Assembly: GCA_016841445.1 (NCBI GenBank)
Contig: JAENZD010000006.1
Span: 1 to 64,000, forward strand
Direction of reading: 5' to 3'
Length of the DNA stretch: 64,000 nt
Origin: Anaerolineaceae bacterium
Lineage (GTDB): Bacteria > Chloroflexota > Anaerolineae > Anaerolineales > Anaerolineaceae
The notes under the pieces are model-generated. The model had not been told where the DNA came from and did not search any database. It worked only from the letters and a program-made list of their open reading frames with translations. A program made the translations under genes and the position numbers. Positions 51,802 to 60,023 of this stretch are shown here, in pieces (position 1 is the first letter of the stretch; the number at the start of each line of letters is the position of its first letter).

Positions 51802-52922
51802 AACGAAAATTGCTGCTGTTTGATATGGATGGTGTTCTACTGGATCCGGGCGGCTACCGCCAATCCATGAAAGCCTCGGTAAAGCGGATCAGCCTGGCAT
51901 TAGGGCTGGTGGGTTTTGAATTGAGCGATAACCAGATTGCACACTTTGAAGCCCTGGGCATCACCAACGAATGGGATACCCTGGCAATCTCCACCGCTTT
52001 AATTTTGATCAAAGTGTGGCAATTTGAACCGGATGTCCGGCTGGGTTCTTTGCTGCCAAGGGCTGTTCCAATCACGGATCAAGCGCCGGGGATTGACGCA
52101 TTTTTAGGTTCTTTTGAACCTTTTGGAAACCTGCCCAACCGGAGTGCTTTTGAGAAATTAATCCTGGAACATGATGACCTGACTCCGGGGCAAATCGAGC
52201 ACCTGAGGAAAATCCTGTTTGAAGCGCGGGATATTCACCGGTCGCTGACGCTTCCCGGCTATCAGGAAACGGTGCTGGGGAGCGACGTTTTTGAGCGAAA
52301 TTATGGGCTTCCTTCACAATTAGCCATAGATAGCTACCTGACGATGTATGACCGCCCCGCCATGCACCACAAGACGCGCAGTTCGTTATTGGATTGGCTT
52401 TCGAAGCCTGATCATGCTGCAGGCATCATGACCAACAGACCTTCTGCTCATCCGCCTGGGTATCTGAGCTCCCCGGAAGCAGAACTGGGTGAGCAGCGAG
52501 CGGGGTTGGGGGGCCTGCCTTTACTCGGCTCGGGGATGCTGGCCTGGTTTGCCGTGACCCAGTGTGATCTACCGGAGCATACTTTCCTGAAACCCAACCC
52601 CGTGCATGCCCTGGCGTTGATGCTGATGTGCCTGGGGGAGGAAACGCAGCATGCCTTAACTGCGGCTTGTGACCTGTGGCGTAAAAAGGGGAACAGGGAA
52701 GATTGGGCCCGGTTGGATGGCGCTGTGGTGACCATCTTCGAAGATGCTGTGAAGGGTTTTGAAGCGGGGGAAGCAGCAAGACGGCTATTGGAAACAGTGA
52801 ATGTGGGGGTTGAGATCAAATGCATCGGCGTCAGCCGGAATTCAATCAAAAAGCAAACATTAATTAGGCTCAGCGACCGTGTGGTTGAAAGCATGGATGA
52901 GATCGCGTGGGAAGAATTTTGA
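51798..52922 (+). CDS. HAD-superfamily phosphatase-like protein in the his operon
   Basis: 374 residues, overlapping hisE by 4 nt and so translationally coupled to it. Motif I is KLLLFDMDGVLLDPGGY (two Asp). A long cap and insertion follow, then TNRPSAHPPGYL (motif II region) and TIFEDAVKGFEAG (motif IV). It is not a member of the known HisB-N or PHP HisJ types by eye. Because the operon has every his enzyme except histidinol-phosphatase, this is the best candidate, unproven. Confidence 0.8.
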   Translation: MKRKLLLFDMDGVLLDPGGYRQSMKASVKRISLALGLVGFELSDNQIAHFEALGITNEWDTLAISTALILIKVWQFEPDVRLGSLLPRAVPITDQAPGIDAFLGSFEPFGNLPNRSAFEKLILEHDDLTPGQIEHLRKILFEARDIHRSLTLPGYQETVLGSDVFERNYGLPSQLAIDSYLTMYDRPAMHHKTRSSLLDWLSKPDHAAGIMTNRPSAHPPGYLSSPEAELGEQRAGLGGLPLLGSGMLAWFAVTQCDLPEHTFLKPNPVHALALMLMCLGEETQHALTAACDLWRKKGNREDWARLDGAVVTIFEDAVKGFEAGEAARRLLETVNVGVEIKCIGVSRNSIKKQTLIRLSDRVVESMDEIAWEEF

Positions 52923-52944
52923 GGAACCCCGATCACAAAACTGA

Positions 52945-52973
52945 TTGACGAGGGTGCGATAGTTTGCTATAAT
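52945..52973 (+). promoter_or_regulatory. Promoter of tRNA-Val
   Basis: TTGACG (52945-52950), a 17-nt spacer and TATAAT (52968-52973), with TGC as an extended -10. It lies about 75 nt before tRNA-Val. Confidence 0.85.
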
Positions 52974-52984
52974 GCAAGCCTACA

Positions 52985-53048
52985 AAAGAAGTAGGGCGCG
53001 GTGCTACGCAGATCCTGTCAAGGACTGCTGGGTAGAGCGCAAAAAGTA
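52985..53048 (+). other. tRNA-Val pre-leader with a scrambled tRNA-like copy
   Basis: GTAGGGCGCG at 52991-53000 repeats the bases at 53047-53056 that open tRNA-Val. The stretch between also contains GGTAGAGCGC (53031-53040), close to the D-arm. It reads like broken tRNA debris left by recombination at the tRNA end, and no cloverleaf can be drawn. Confidence 0.5.
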
Positions 53049-53126
<78 letters not shown>

Positions 53127-53142
53127 GTATTTAAAAAAGAGT

Positions 53143-53177
53143 GATGGTTCGAGCACTTCGTAGTTCGCGCCCATTTT
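53143..53177 (+). repeat. Second tRNA-derived repeat, left copy
   Basis: 35 bp (GATGGTTCGAGCACTTCGTAG onwards) that is a variant of the tRNA T-arm/acceptor end. It recurs exactly at 54488-54522. The order first repeat, second repeat is the same at both island ends. Confidence 0.9.
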
Positions 53178-53282
53178 GCTTTTAATTTTCAAAAGCGCAT
53201 GGTTCACATCCTGCCCCTCCGCTATGCTTCGGGGGTTACACTGAGTTTAAGGGTGCTTTGCAAAGTCGAAAGTCCCCGAAGT

Positions 53283-53321
53283 GAAACGGCGTGGGATGGA
53301 TCGAGTCCATTCGCGCCTATA
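53283..53321 (+). repeat. Third, diverged copy of the tRNA-Val 3' end
   Basis: The sequence around 53290-53320 (GATGGATCGAGTCCATTCGCG then CCTAT) is a degraded copy of the tRNA 3' end, with an A in place of a T in the TTCGA core. It suggests repeated insertions and excisions at this site. Confidence 0.6.
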
Positions 53322-53533
53322 TTTTTGACCAAAACTCGTATGCAAAATTATTAATTACACAAAAAAGACTTTTTGCTTTTTTTGTGTTCAATTATTCAAC
53401 AATTTTTAATTTTCTATTGAAATTGGAAAACTAAGATATAATATTTAAACTTACAATTGCAGGTGATTTTATCCGAACTTCCAAAAAAGTATGATCACTT
53501 TTCTCAAAATCCCTTTTGATAAATTAGACAAAA

Positions 53534-54175
53534 ATGAGACAACCAATGAATAGAAAATCGGAAAAACAATTCTTTACACTAACACCAATAATTATTATCG
53601 CAATCACTCAGATGACTGCGATTATATTAGGAAAATATCTCGAGACAAATGTATATTTTCCAATTATTTTAATTTATTGGTTAGTAATTGTATTATTTCT
53701 CAATAAATACGGATTAAAGAATATTCGGAGATGGCTTACTAAACCTAAAGGGCATTGGGGATGGATGATTCTCGCAGCATTATTAGGGTTTTCATCTTTA
53801 CCCTTATTTATTAGTAATATTCAAGTATTTAGTAACCCTTCAGTGTTAATTCCTCATATTTTATTCTTTCTCATTAATCCTTGGCTGGAAGAGTTTTATT
53901 GGCGAGGATTGCTAACCGATGTAACAAATAAATGGCCCGCATGGGTATCAGTTATCTATTCAACTGTTCTATTCACATTGTGGCACACGGCATTCGCATG
54001 GTATTCATTTGGAGTTCGAGACCTATTTTTCTATATCCCTGTTTTTATTATGGGTATTTCCATGGCACTGATTTATAGAAAAACAAAGAGCCTTTGGTTG
54101 TGCATTGTATCCCATATGTTAATCAATATATTTAATATGGGTATTCCAGTGCTAATGAATTTGATTGAATTGTAA
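53534..54175 (+). CDS. CPBP-family intramembrane protease (island cargo)
   Basis: 213 residues, about six to seven spans. Active-site motifs NPWLEEFYWRGLL (EExxxR), FTLWHTAF (FxxxH) and VSHMLINIF are present. Codon use is far more AT-rich than the neighbours, and no ribosome site is seen before the ATG. It is the only gene of an island of about 1.3 kb. Family members can act in immunity to peptides or toxins; its role here is unknown. Confidence 0.85.
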   Translation: MRQPMNRKSEKQFFTLTPIIIIAITQMTAIILGKYLETNVYFPIILIYWLVIVLFLNKYGLKNIRRWLTKPKGHWGWMILAALLGFSSLPLFISNIQVFSNPSVLIPHILFFLINPWLEEFYWRGLLTDVTNKWPAWVSVIYSTVLFTLWHTAFAWYSFGVRDLFFYIPVFIMGISMALIYRKTKSLWLCIVSHMLINIFNMGIPVLMNLIEL

Positions 54176-54387
54176 ATATACTCATATCTTTACCTTTCTT
54201 CTTAGGAATACTTTTTCCAATTAGTAATCGCAAAGTGGGTACAAAGGCAACTCACCATTCTAATGGCAGTTGACAATTTTTTTGGACAGCATTACAAGTG
54301 AACTTCGAAGAAATTCCTGTCAAAAGAAAACAACGATACTTTCTATTCAATTTTCATGATTTATGTACCTATTGGAATCAATACATA

Positions 54388-54428
54388 ATCCGTGAGGTCG
54401 ATGGTTCGAGTCCATTCGCGCCCATTTT
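54388..54428 (+). repeat. Right attachment-like repeat (tRNA-Val 3' end copy)
   Basis: Exact 41-bp copy of 53086-53126. It carries only the 3' half of the tRNA, so no tRNA is made. With its partner it brackets about 1,302 bp of AT-rich DNA; a likely attR. Confidence 0.9.
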
Positions 54429-54487
54429 ATATTTAATATTCCAATAAAAGAATCACATCTGTGTCGCCAGAAGGGGATGATAAGGTC

Positions 54488-54522
54488 GATGGTTCGAGCA
54501 CTTCGTAGTTCGCGCCCATTTT
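54488..54522 (+). repeat. Second tRNA-derived repeat, right copy
   Basis: Exact 35-bp copy of 53143-53177. The two copies are 1,345 bp apart. Confidence 0.9.
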
Positions 54523-54533
54523 TTAATAAAAAA

Positions 54534-54613
54534 TGTAGGTCGGGATCCGTACTTGATCCCGACAAATGGTTTGTCATGTCAAAAAATGGCGGGTTAAAGG
54601 TCGCAACCCGCCC
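54534..54613 (+). repeat. REP-like palindrome element, type 2 copy 1
   Basis: GTAG followed by GTCGGGATC and its complement GATCCCGAC, then a second hairpin GGCGGGTT...AACCCGCC. The same two-hairpin layout with different loops is at 56242-56338. Tail AGAGT. A stand-alone repeat with no gene; the 54176-54835 gap holds only it and the right island repeats. Confidence 0.8.
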
Positions 54614-54835
54614 TAAGAGTTTCTTGCAATCTTGATTTTCGTGTAGCACCCTGACGAAATCGGATATTTTCTGTGAGCCCGCAGAGATCGCAGACAAGGC
54701 ATTCGTTTACAAACAAGCTTCGACGAGTTCGCGTTTTAACTAACCGGCTTCTGGGTAGAATGATTTTTCCAATTGGGTAGCATTAACCTTTCGGTACGCC
54801 CAGGTCACTTTTGGGGGTGGTGGTTTATGCCGAGG

Positions 54836-55210
54836 TTACTTTGCTCCTTTTACATAGAGATAACCAAACCAAATGGCTAATCCCAGGTGCCCAATGAGCG
54901 GGATCAAGATCAGTAGATTCCCAACGCCCAGTACAAGCCCCCATATCCAGATGATGGAAGCTATTCCGGAGTGGACAATCACACCAAGGATGACGCTGCG
55001 GCGCGCTTCAGAAGGAGAGTCGCTTTTTACACGCCAACAGATTATGGCATATCCCAGCAGTGAAGCACCGAAAATTCTGGCGATAAATTCGCCGCCTTCA
55101 TTCACATCCATACCAAATAACGAAGCGGAGAAACCAGGAGCAAAGGTCAGCAACAGTCCAAATACACCAGCAAAAATAGCACCAATAACAAAAGCAAATT
55201 TTACTTTCAT
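54836..55210 (-). CDS. Small four-span membrane protein, DUF4345-like
   Basis: 124 residues with four predicted spans (residues 5-30, 42-60, 70-95, 97-118) and a short charged loop. It resembles small DUF4345-type proteins; this is a weak assignment. It lies alone between the repeat copies. The 397 bp after it (55211-55607) hold no feature I can name. Confidence 0.55.
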   Translation of the reverse strand: MKVKFAFVIGAIFAGVFGLLLTFAPGFSASLFGMDVNEGGEFIARIFGASLLGYAIICWRVKSDSPSEARRSVILGVIVHSGIASIIWIWGLVLGVGNLLILIPLIGHLGLAIWFGYLYVKGAK

Positions 55211-55607
55211 TGAAAATACGCTTTCTCTAAGAGGTCATTTTAGAATATGCAATAGACATGTTGTAGCAGTTGTGGAGATTAAAAATGGAAAACATATGCA
55301 TTTAATTCTGTCAAATGCGATCTCCTTTCAATTATGGACAACGGGGGTGTTTTTCAGTGGGAGTGTTTGGGATTAACTACACTGTAGCACGAATAAAATC
55401 CGGAGTCAATTCGTATAGGAATGGTGTTTGAGAAAATCAGGCATTTTGCAGGGTGTGGGCTTTATTTTGTACGCACCAAAAAATCCAGATGTGCTTGATG
55501 GCGGGAGGTGAATGCAAACGAATTGTTGACACAGGGGGATGACTTCGATATATAATTTGGTGTGGCTATTTATGGTAATAAAAAAATGATATTGAAAGGC
55601 AGTAGAG

Positions 55608-56216
55608 ATGAGTAAAGCGTTGCGAAGGATTGTGTTGGTTAATTTCATCATTCTGCTGGCGATACTTGCTTGTTCAATTGGACCGTATAACATTGAGCGA
55701 GATGATGACTCTTCTGATTCTGATGAAACAGATAAACGAGATGAATCTTCCGATCCCGCGAAGACACCACGCGTAACAAGAACTGAAAGGCCAACAAAAA
55801 CTCCCCGCACCGGTCCCTCCAATACGTCTGAACCCATACTTGTCTACACCGCCACGATCAAGCCAACCGAAACGCCATCAGGACCCTTCGAGTATATTGT
55901 GGTATCAGGTGATACTTTTGCGGGTATCGCTCTGCAGTTTGGTGTGACGGTTGAAAGTATCCTGGAAATCAACGGTCTTTCGAATAATTACATTTATGAA
56001 GGGCAAGTACTCCTGATCCCGCAGCCATCGACCGGGTCACCATTGGGACCGATTGAATATGTTGTCAAATCCGGTGATACCTGTGCGACAATTGCTGCAG
56101 CCTTTGGAGTCTCGATTCAAAATATCATCTGGACCAGTAATCTTTCAGGGGACTGTATCATTTATGAAGGGCAAACGCTTCTGATTACCCGCCCAACACC
56201 CACGGTGACACCATAG
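55608..56216 (+). CDS. LysM-domain lipoprotein
   Basis: 202 residues. A lipobox (LAILAC) ends a hydrophobic signal peptide at about residue 22. An acidic, then Thr/Pro-rich linker (residues 28-95) is followed by two LysM repeats, EYIVVSGDTFAGIALQFGV (about 97-140) and EYVVKSGDTCATIAAAFGV (about 150-195). LysM binds peptidoglycan or other N-acetylglucosamine polymers, so the protein is probably at the cell surface. No catalytic domain. Confidence 0.85.
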   Translation: MSKALRRIVLVNFIILLAILACSIGPYNIERDDDSSDSDETDKRDESSDPAKTPRVTRTERPTKTPRTGPSNTSEPILVYTATIKPTETPSGPFEYIVVSGDTFAGIALQFGVTVESILEINGLSNNYIYEGQVLLIPQPSTGSPLGPIEYVVKSGDTCATIAAAFGVSIQNIIWTSNLSGDCIIYEGQTLLITRPTPTVTP

Positions 56217-56241
56217 AGCGGTTGAGGGGGGCTAGCAGGCT

Positions 56242-56338
56242 TGTAGGTCGGGATCTGCACGCCAGCACCCGAAGGGTGTGATCCCGACAAATGTATTGAG
56301 ACACCAATTAATGGCGGGTTGAACACCGCAACCCGCCC
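56242..56338 (+). repeat. REP-like palindrome element, type 2 copy 2
   Basis: TGTAG, then GTCGGGATC and GATCCCGAC with a longer loop, then GGCGGGTT...AACCCGCC. Same order and spacing as 54534-54613 while the loop sequences differ. Confidence 0.8.
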
Positions 56339-56370
56339 AACGAGTCTCCTTATGCCTTTTTCGTTAGTTA

Positions 56371-57231
56371 TTAATTACAGACCATTTCAGTTATATCATT
56401 GATTACTAAGAGCCACTGATTATAGATTGAAATTAACCTTTCTAAATCTTTTCCAATTAGATTTTTTCCAAAATTACTTTCAGATAATTGCGAAAATAAG
56501 CTATAAGCTAAGTGTAAAGATTCAACCAGCTTTTTCCTTTGAGTTTCCGAATTTGTTAGTATTTCTGCAACTAAATTTCTATCATATTCTTTCTTAAATT
56601 CTAAACTTGTTACTGCATTGCCTGAATAATTTTTTCGTGCAATATGAACTAAATTTCCCCAAATTTGATTTAAAACAGCTCTGAGATCCATGGCACCAGT
56701 ACTTATTTTTAGATTACCTGCTTTGCATCTATCTATACTTTCAATTGCTATGAGAAATAGATCATCAAGATTTGGGAATAACTTAATCAGTCTTTGAGGA
56801 ATATTTTCACGATGAGATACATTTTTCACGTGTTCCTCAATAACACTCGACACATCATTTATCCAATCTGGCTTTGTCTTTTCGTTTGACTCAGAGTTAA
56901 CGATTGTTAAAATAACTTCAGTAAAAGAGGTGGTTGAATTTATGGCATTAAGGTCTGTTGTAAATTGTTTTTCATTAATATCAGGAATCAATCCTAATGG
57001 ACCAGTAAGATATTCATTGGTCCGTGATTGTTGTAAAGATAATCTAGGATATAGTTCTTCAATGATATCCTCTGGCATTGCATAAATCATATTGAATTTT
57101 GCTTCTGCTGCTTCTTTGTTCATTTGTATAGTTGAGATTATTTTTGTGAATTTATTGGCTCTTTCTAAAGATTTATCGTATTCTTTAATTTCATCGTCAA
57201 TTGAACCTAAAATCTCATTTTTCTTACTCAT
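56371..57231 (-). CDS. AT-rich protein of unknown function
   Basis: 286 residues from ATG 57231, preceded by GGAGG. The N-terminal half is charged and helical (KKNEILGSIDDEIKEYDKSLERANKF), the rest is also mostly helical with DLRAVLNQIWGNLVHIARKN near 200. No known motif seen. Its AT-rich codon use differs from the chromosome, like the island gene at 53534. A restriction-enzyme relic is next to it, so it may be part of a decayed defence locus; this is inference from position only. Confidence 0.7.
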   Translation of the reverse strand: MSKKNEILGSIDDEIKEYDKSLERANKFTKIISTIQMNKEAAEAKFNMIYAMPEDIIEELYPRLSLQQSRTNEYLTGPLGLIPDINEKQFTTDLNAINSTTSFTEVILTIVNSESNEKTKPDWINDVSSVIEEHVKNVSHRENIPQRLIKLFPNLDDLFLIAIESIDRCKAGNLKISTGAMDLRAVLNQIWGNLVHIARKNYSGNAVTSLEFKKEYDRNLVAEILTNSETQRKKLVESLHLAYSLFSQLSESNFGKNLIGKDLERLISIYNQWLLVINDITEMVCN

Positions 57232-57294
57232 ATTTCCTCCAAGAAAACTATAATTAGTAAAATTCAATGGTCACCCTTAAAAATTGAAATTAGA

Positions 57295-57528
57295 TTATTT
57301 TTCTCCCTCCACGATCTTGATCTCCTCTTCCGTGAGCCCATAGAGCTCGTAGACCAGGCGGTCGATTTGACTGTCAGTGGCGGCGATTTCGCGCTCGAGC
57401 TGCTCCCGCTCGAAGGGGTTGAGGAACTCCTGGCGGAGCTGGGCTTCGTTGTAGGCGTGGGAGCGGTAGGCGCCTTTGTTGTCGTCAAAGCGTCCGACGA
57501 GGTCTCGGATGATGTCGGGAATGGGCAT
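57295..57528 (-). pseudogene. Internally deleted Eco57I-like restriction-modification gene relic
   Basis: 77 residues from ATG 57528. Residues 1-38 (DIIRDLVGRFDDNKGAYRS...YNEAQLRQEFLNPF) match the conserved start of Eco57I/type IIG enzymes, and the last 35 (REIAATDSQIDRLVYELYGLTEEEIKIVEG) match their conserved C-terminus. The 800-1000 residues between, with the methylase motifs, are missing, yet the frame stays open. This looks like an in-frame internal deletion. Confidence 0.8.
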
Positions 57529-57647
57529 GGCTTTCCTCCTGTGGTGGCATGCGGATAGACCTATTGAAGCATAGATGGGGGTGAAAAATGGGATCTCCGG
57601 CGTTGCATGCAAAGCCGCTACGGGGTATTTTGTTTGATGGGTGGGTC

Positions 57648-57673
57648 AGACGCCCCCGCCGGGGGATCTCTAC
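57648..57673 (-). repeat. REP element, minus strand
   Basis: Read on the minus strand: GTAG, AGATCCCCC, then GGGGGCGTCT, an imperfect hairpin. It resembles the element at 59428-59453. Both have 5' GTAG. Confidence 0.6.
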
Positions 57674-57686
57674 GAGAGGAAAATTC

Positions 57687-57809
57687 GTAGGGTGCGCTCT
57701 TGTTTTGAGCGCACCTTTTATGGATGAGTAATGGTGCGCAGAACCCTCACGCCTTACAGGCTCAGGGCAGGAGAAACCCATTCCGCTTCGTTACAGGGCA
57801 GGCTGCGCA
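57687..57809 (+). repeat. REP/BIME block, left of the RAYT gene
   Basis: GTAG then a perfect hairpin GGTGCGCTC...GAGCGCACC (57691-57716), followed by a second long hairpin GGTGCGCAG...CTGCGCAC (57733-57809). 33 bp of the first part and 39 bp of the second recur exactly on the right of the RAYT gene. The 5' GTAG plus palindrome is the standard REP form. Confidence 0.88.
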
Positions 57810-57836
57810 CAATACAGATTGGGATATAATTTTTAT

Positions 57837-58388
57837 ATGCCTGAATATCGACGCGTCAAAAAAGAAGGCGGCATTTATTTCTTTACTCTCGTAACCTATC
57901 AGCGACAAAAATTATTCTTTCCCTCTGAGGTGAGAAAGTTGTTGATACAAACGGTTGAAGAGGTCAGGGAATTTCACTCTTTTGAGATGATAGCGTATTG
58001 TGTATTGACTGATCATGTTCATTTCCTTTGGCAGATGCCGGAACAGGAAAGTGATTACGCCATGCGAATTGGATTAATTAAACGACGATTTTCTAAGAAA
58101 TATTCACCTTTATATGGGGAGACTCTTCAGAGAACAGAATCGCAATTGAAGCGTCGTGAATTAACAATATGGCAGAGGCGATTTTGGGAGCATTTTATCC
58201 GTGATGAAATTGACCTTGGGCGTCATATTGAATATATCCATTACAATCCCATCAAACATGGTTTGCTAAAGCGAACGGTTGATTGGGATTGTTCAAGCTT
58301 TCATGATTATGTCAGTGATGGCGTTTATGATTCGGATTGGGGGATATCATACGAGATGGATGAACAACAATATCGATTTGGTGAATGA
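57837..58388 (+). CDS. REP-associated tyrosine transposase (RAYT)
   Basis: 183 residues from ATG 57837. MPEYRR start, GGIYFFTLVTYQRQKLF, the DHVHFLWQMP motif (HUH-type His-x-His) and HIEYIHYNPIKHGLL, whose Tyr is the expected nucleophile. RAYTs are single-domain Y1 endonucleases related to IS200/IS605 transposases that act on REP palindromes. REP blocks flank it on both sides within 30 nt. Confidence 0.93.
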   Translation: MPEYRRVKKEGGIYFFTLVTYQRQKLFFPSEVRKLLIQTVEEVREFHSFEMIAYCVLTDHVHFLWQMPEQESDYAMRIGLIKRRFSKKYSPLYGETLQRTESQLKRRELTIWQRRFWEHFIRDEIDLGRHIEYIHYNPIKHGLLKRTVDWDCSSFHDYVSDGVYDSDWGISYEMDEQQYRFGE

Positions 58389-58403
58389 AAAATAATTTAA
58401 TTT

Positions 58404-58509
58404 GTAGGGTGCGCTCTTGTTTTGAGCGCACCTTTTTTGCTCACACCTTACAGGCTCAGGGCAGGAGAAACCCATTCCGCTTCGCAAAAGGGCAGGCTGC
58501 GCGCCCTAC
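58404..58509 (+). repeat. REP/BIME block, right of the RAYT gene
   Basis: The GTAG hairpin recurs exactly (58404-58436 equals 57687-57719), as does the second block (58446-58484 equals 57752-57790). The right end is an inverted REP whose minus-strand GTAG is at 58509-58506, so the block has outward-facing ends. Confidence 0.88.
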
Positions 58510-58555
58510 GTGATGTTTTTTGCTTGTTTTGGGCATACCTTTTTGTGAAATTGAT

Positions 58556-58585
58556 GGTGCGCAGAAAAGAAACTGCGCACCCTAC
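58556..58585 (-). repeat. REP element, minus strand
   Basis: Minus strand: GTAG then GGTGCGCAG, 8-nt loop, CTGCGCACC. A perfect 9-bp palindrome with 5' GTAG, the same family as the RAYT-flanking REPs. Confidence 0.85.
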
Positions 58586-58618
58586 ATCTTCGAGCGATGG
58601 CAGCTTTTTCGTAGATAA

Positions 58619-59320
58619 TTATTCGTAGAATGCCGCCAGCCAGTCCTGAATCTCGGATAAGGGGACTTCTCCACCTTCATAGGTCCGGTGCCCTGCCTTT
58701 GATGTGCTGGTGGGGCATTTGGCAGGTTCCGATCCTGTGATCGTCGTTTTTGCGATGTAACGGCCTGTGGCAGCCTCAAAGATTTCAATTTCAACGTAAT
58801 GCTGCAGCCGCTTGATGGATACACCGCCGCTGGCGTATTTGCAGGTTTCAAGACCTTGCTGGGCTTGTTTCTGAACACAGGCAACCAGTTCGATGGTCCC
58901 AAGCTCCCTTGACTCCATGCCCCATTGAGAGAGGATGGCGTACGTGAGGTCATGAGATGTCCCATCCGGGCGCAGCAGGACCATAGGGTGCGGCCCGGGA
59001 GCCGCAAGGTTGTAATTTGATGTTCCCGGGATGCCATTGATTTGACCGGTTGTCCCAAAGGCGCAAAGGGGAGCCAGGGATATGAGCAGGGGGTCTCCGA
59101 GTTGATCCAGCTCTGCCCGGGCGTACTTAATATCGGGCCGTTCGATCAAGGCTTTCACCAGATTGCCAACGGGATCATCCGATTGAAGGATCTGGTCCAC
59201 CTCAACCCGATCACTTTTTTTCCGGCTTTCCGAATTGACGATGTCAACAACCGCGAAAATTGCGAAACCCACCATAACAACCGCAAAAAGGATATAGTAA
59301 ATATTGTTATTCTTATTCAT
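58619..59320 (-). CDS. Membrane-anchored protein of unknown function
   Basis: 233 residues. One N-terminal span (YYILFAVVMVGFAIFAVVDIV) and then a soluble domain outside by the positive-inside rule, with Cys at about 84, 148, 158 and 199 that might form disulfides. No motif I recognise. The start has a weak ribosome site. Confidence 0.7.
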   Translation of the reverse strand: MNKNNNIYYILFAVVMVGFAIFAVVDIVNSESRKKSDRVEVDQILQSDDPVGNLVKALIERPDIKYARAELDQLGDPLLISLAPLCAFGTTGQINGIPGTSNYNLAAPGPHPMVLLRPDGTSHDLTYAILSQWGMESRELGTIELVACVQKQAQQGLETCKYASGGVSIKRLQHYVEIEIFEAATGRYIAKTTITGSEPAKCPTSTSKAGHRTYEGGEVPLSEIQDWLAAFYE

Positions 59321-59427
59321 CAGGACCGTCCTCGGTTTAACCCTTTATGATCTTATTTTATCATTAATGAAATTAATTTTGATGATTTTGCAGTGGATAA
59401 AAACGAGGAAAATATGGTAGATGTATG

Positions 59428-59453
59428 AGACGTCTTGGTGGGGCGTCTCTACG
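59428..59453 (-). repeat. REP-like element, minus strand
   Basis: Minus strand: GTAG, AGACGCC, loop, GACGTCTC. Imperfect hairpin with the 5' GTAG of the family. Confidence 0.6.
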
Positions 59454-59563
59454 CGGTTGGAGGGGGAGAACAGGGCTATCCTCCAGTGGTAGCGTGCGGA
59501 TAGGGTGCGTGTAGTATAGATGATATTGTTTGTAGGGTTAGTTGCAGGAGGTATGAGAGGAAA

Positions 59564-59866
59564 ATGCGGTTGGGAACTTCAAACAACCGGCTGGTTTTAG
59601 CTAAAGTGACACCAGAGCGCATCTTAACATTTTATGAGCAGCCTGACCCCGAAATTCCAACGGTTTTACTGGATCGAGATGGGCGTTTTATCAGGTCCAC
59701 CGGGCGGATATTAAACCCAACACTGCCCCCTATTAGGGAAAGGGCAGCTTTTTCAGGCACGAATTGGGTAGCCTCGCCTTGGGATAATCACCGGCTTCCT
59801 ACCTGCTTTATTCAACATGTGGAACTGAACTGTCTGACCGGGAAGGTGATGATTAATGAAAACTGA
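59564..59866 (+). CDS. Hypothetical small protein, doubtful
   Basis: 100 residues from ATG 59564 with GAGAGGAAA upstream. No signal peptide, no known domain. It may be a remnant or a real small gene; I cannot tell. Confidence 0.35.
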   Translation: MRLGTSNNRLVLAKVTPERILTFYEQPDPEIPTVLLDRDGRFIRSTGRILNPTLPPIRERAAFSGTNWVASPWDNHRLPTCFIQHVELNCLTGKVMINEN

Positions 59867-60023
59867 AAGGTGACAGGTTCCAGCAGATTTAAATATGATG
59901 ATAAAATTCAAATCTAGGGTTTAAGTGGCTAAGTCAGCGTGGTACCGGTGATCAATTAACATCAACTTAGGCCTTTCGATGAAAAGATTATTATTGATTA
60001 GGATAAAGTATTGACTTTGAGGA

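Noticed and set aside
54347-54697. 116-codon minus-strand frame ending with an ARMDSNHRP-like segment
   Set aside because: That peptide is the known false translation of a tRNA on its complementary strand. The frame covers the tRNA-Val 3' copies and repeats, so it is not a gene.
58422-58628. 68-codon plus-strand frame after the RAYT gene
   Set aside because: It is translated REP/BIME repeat sequence with no ribosome site.
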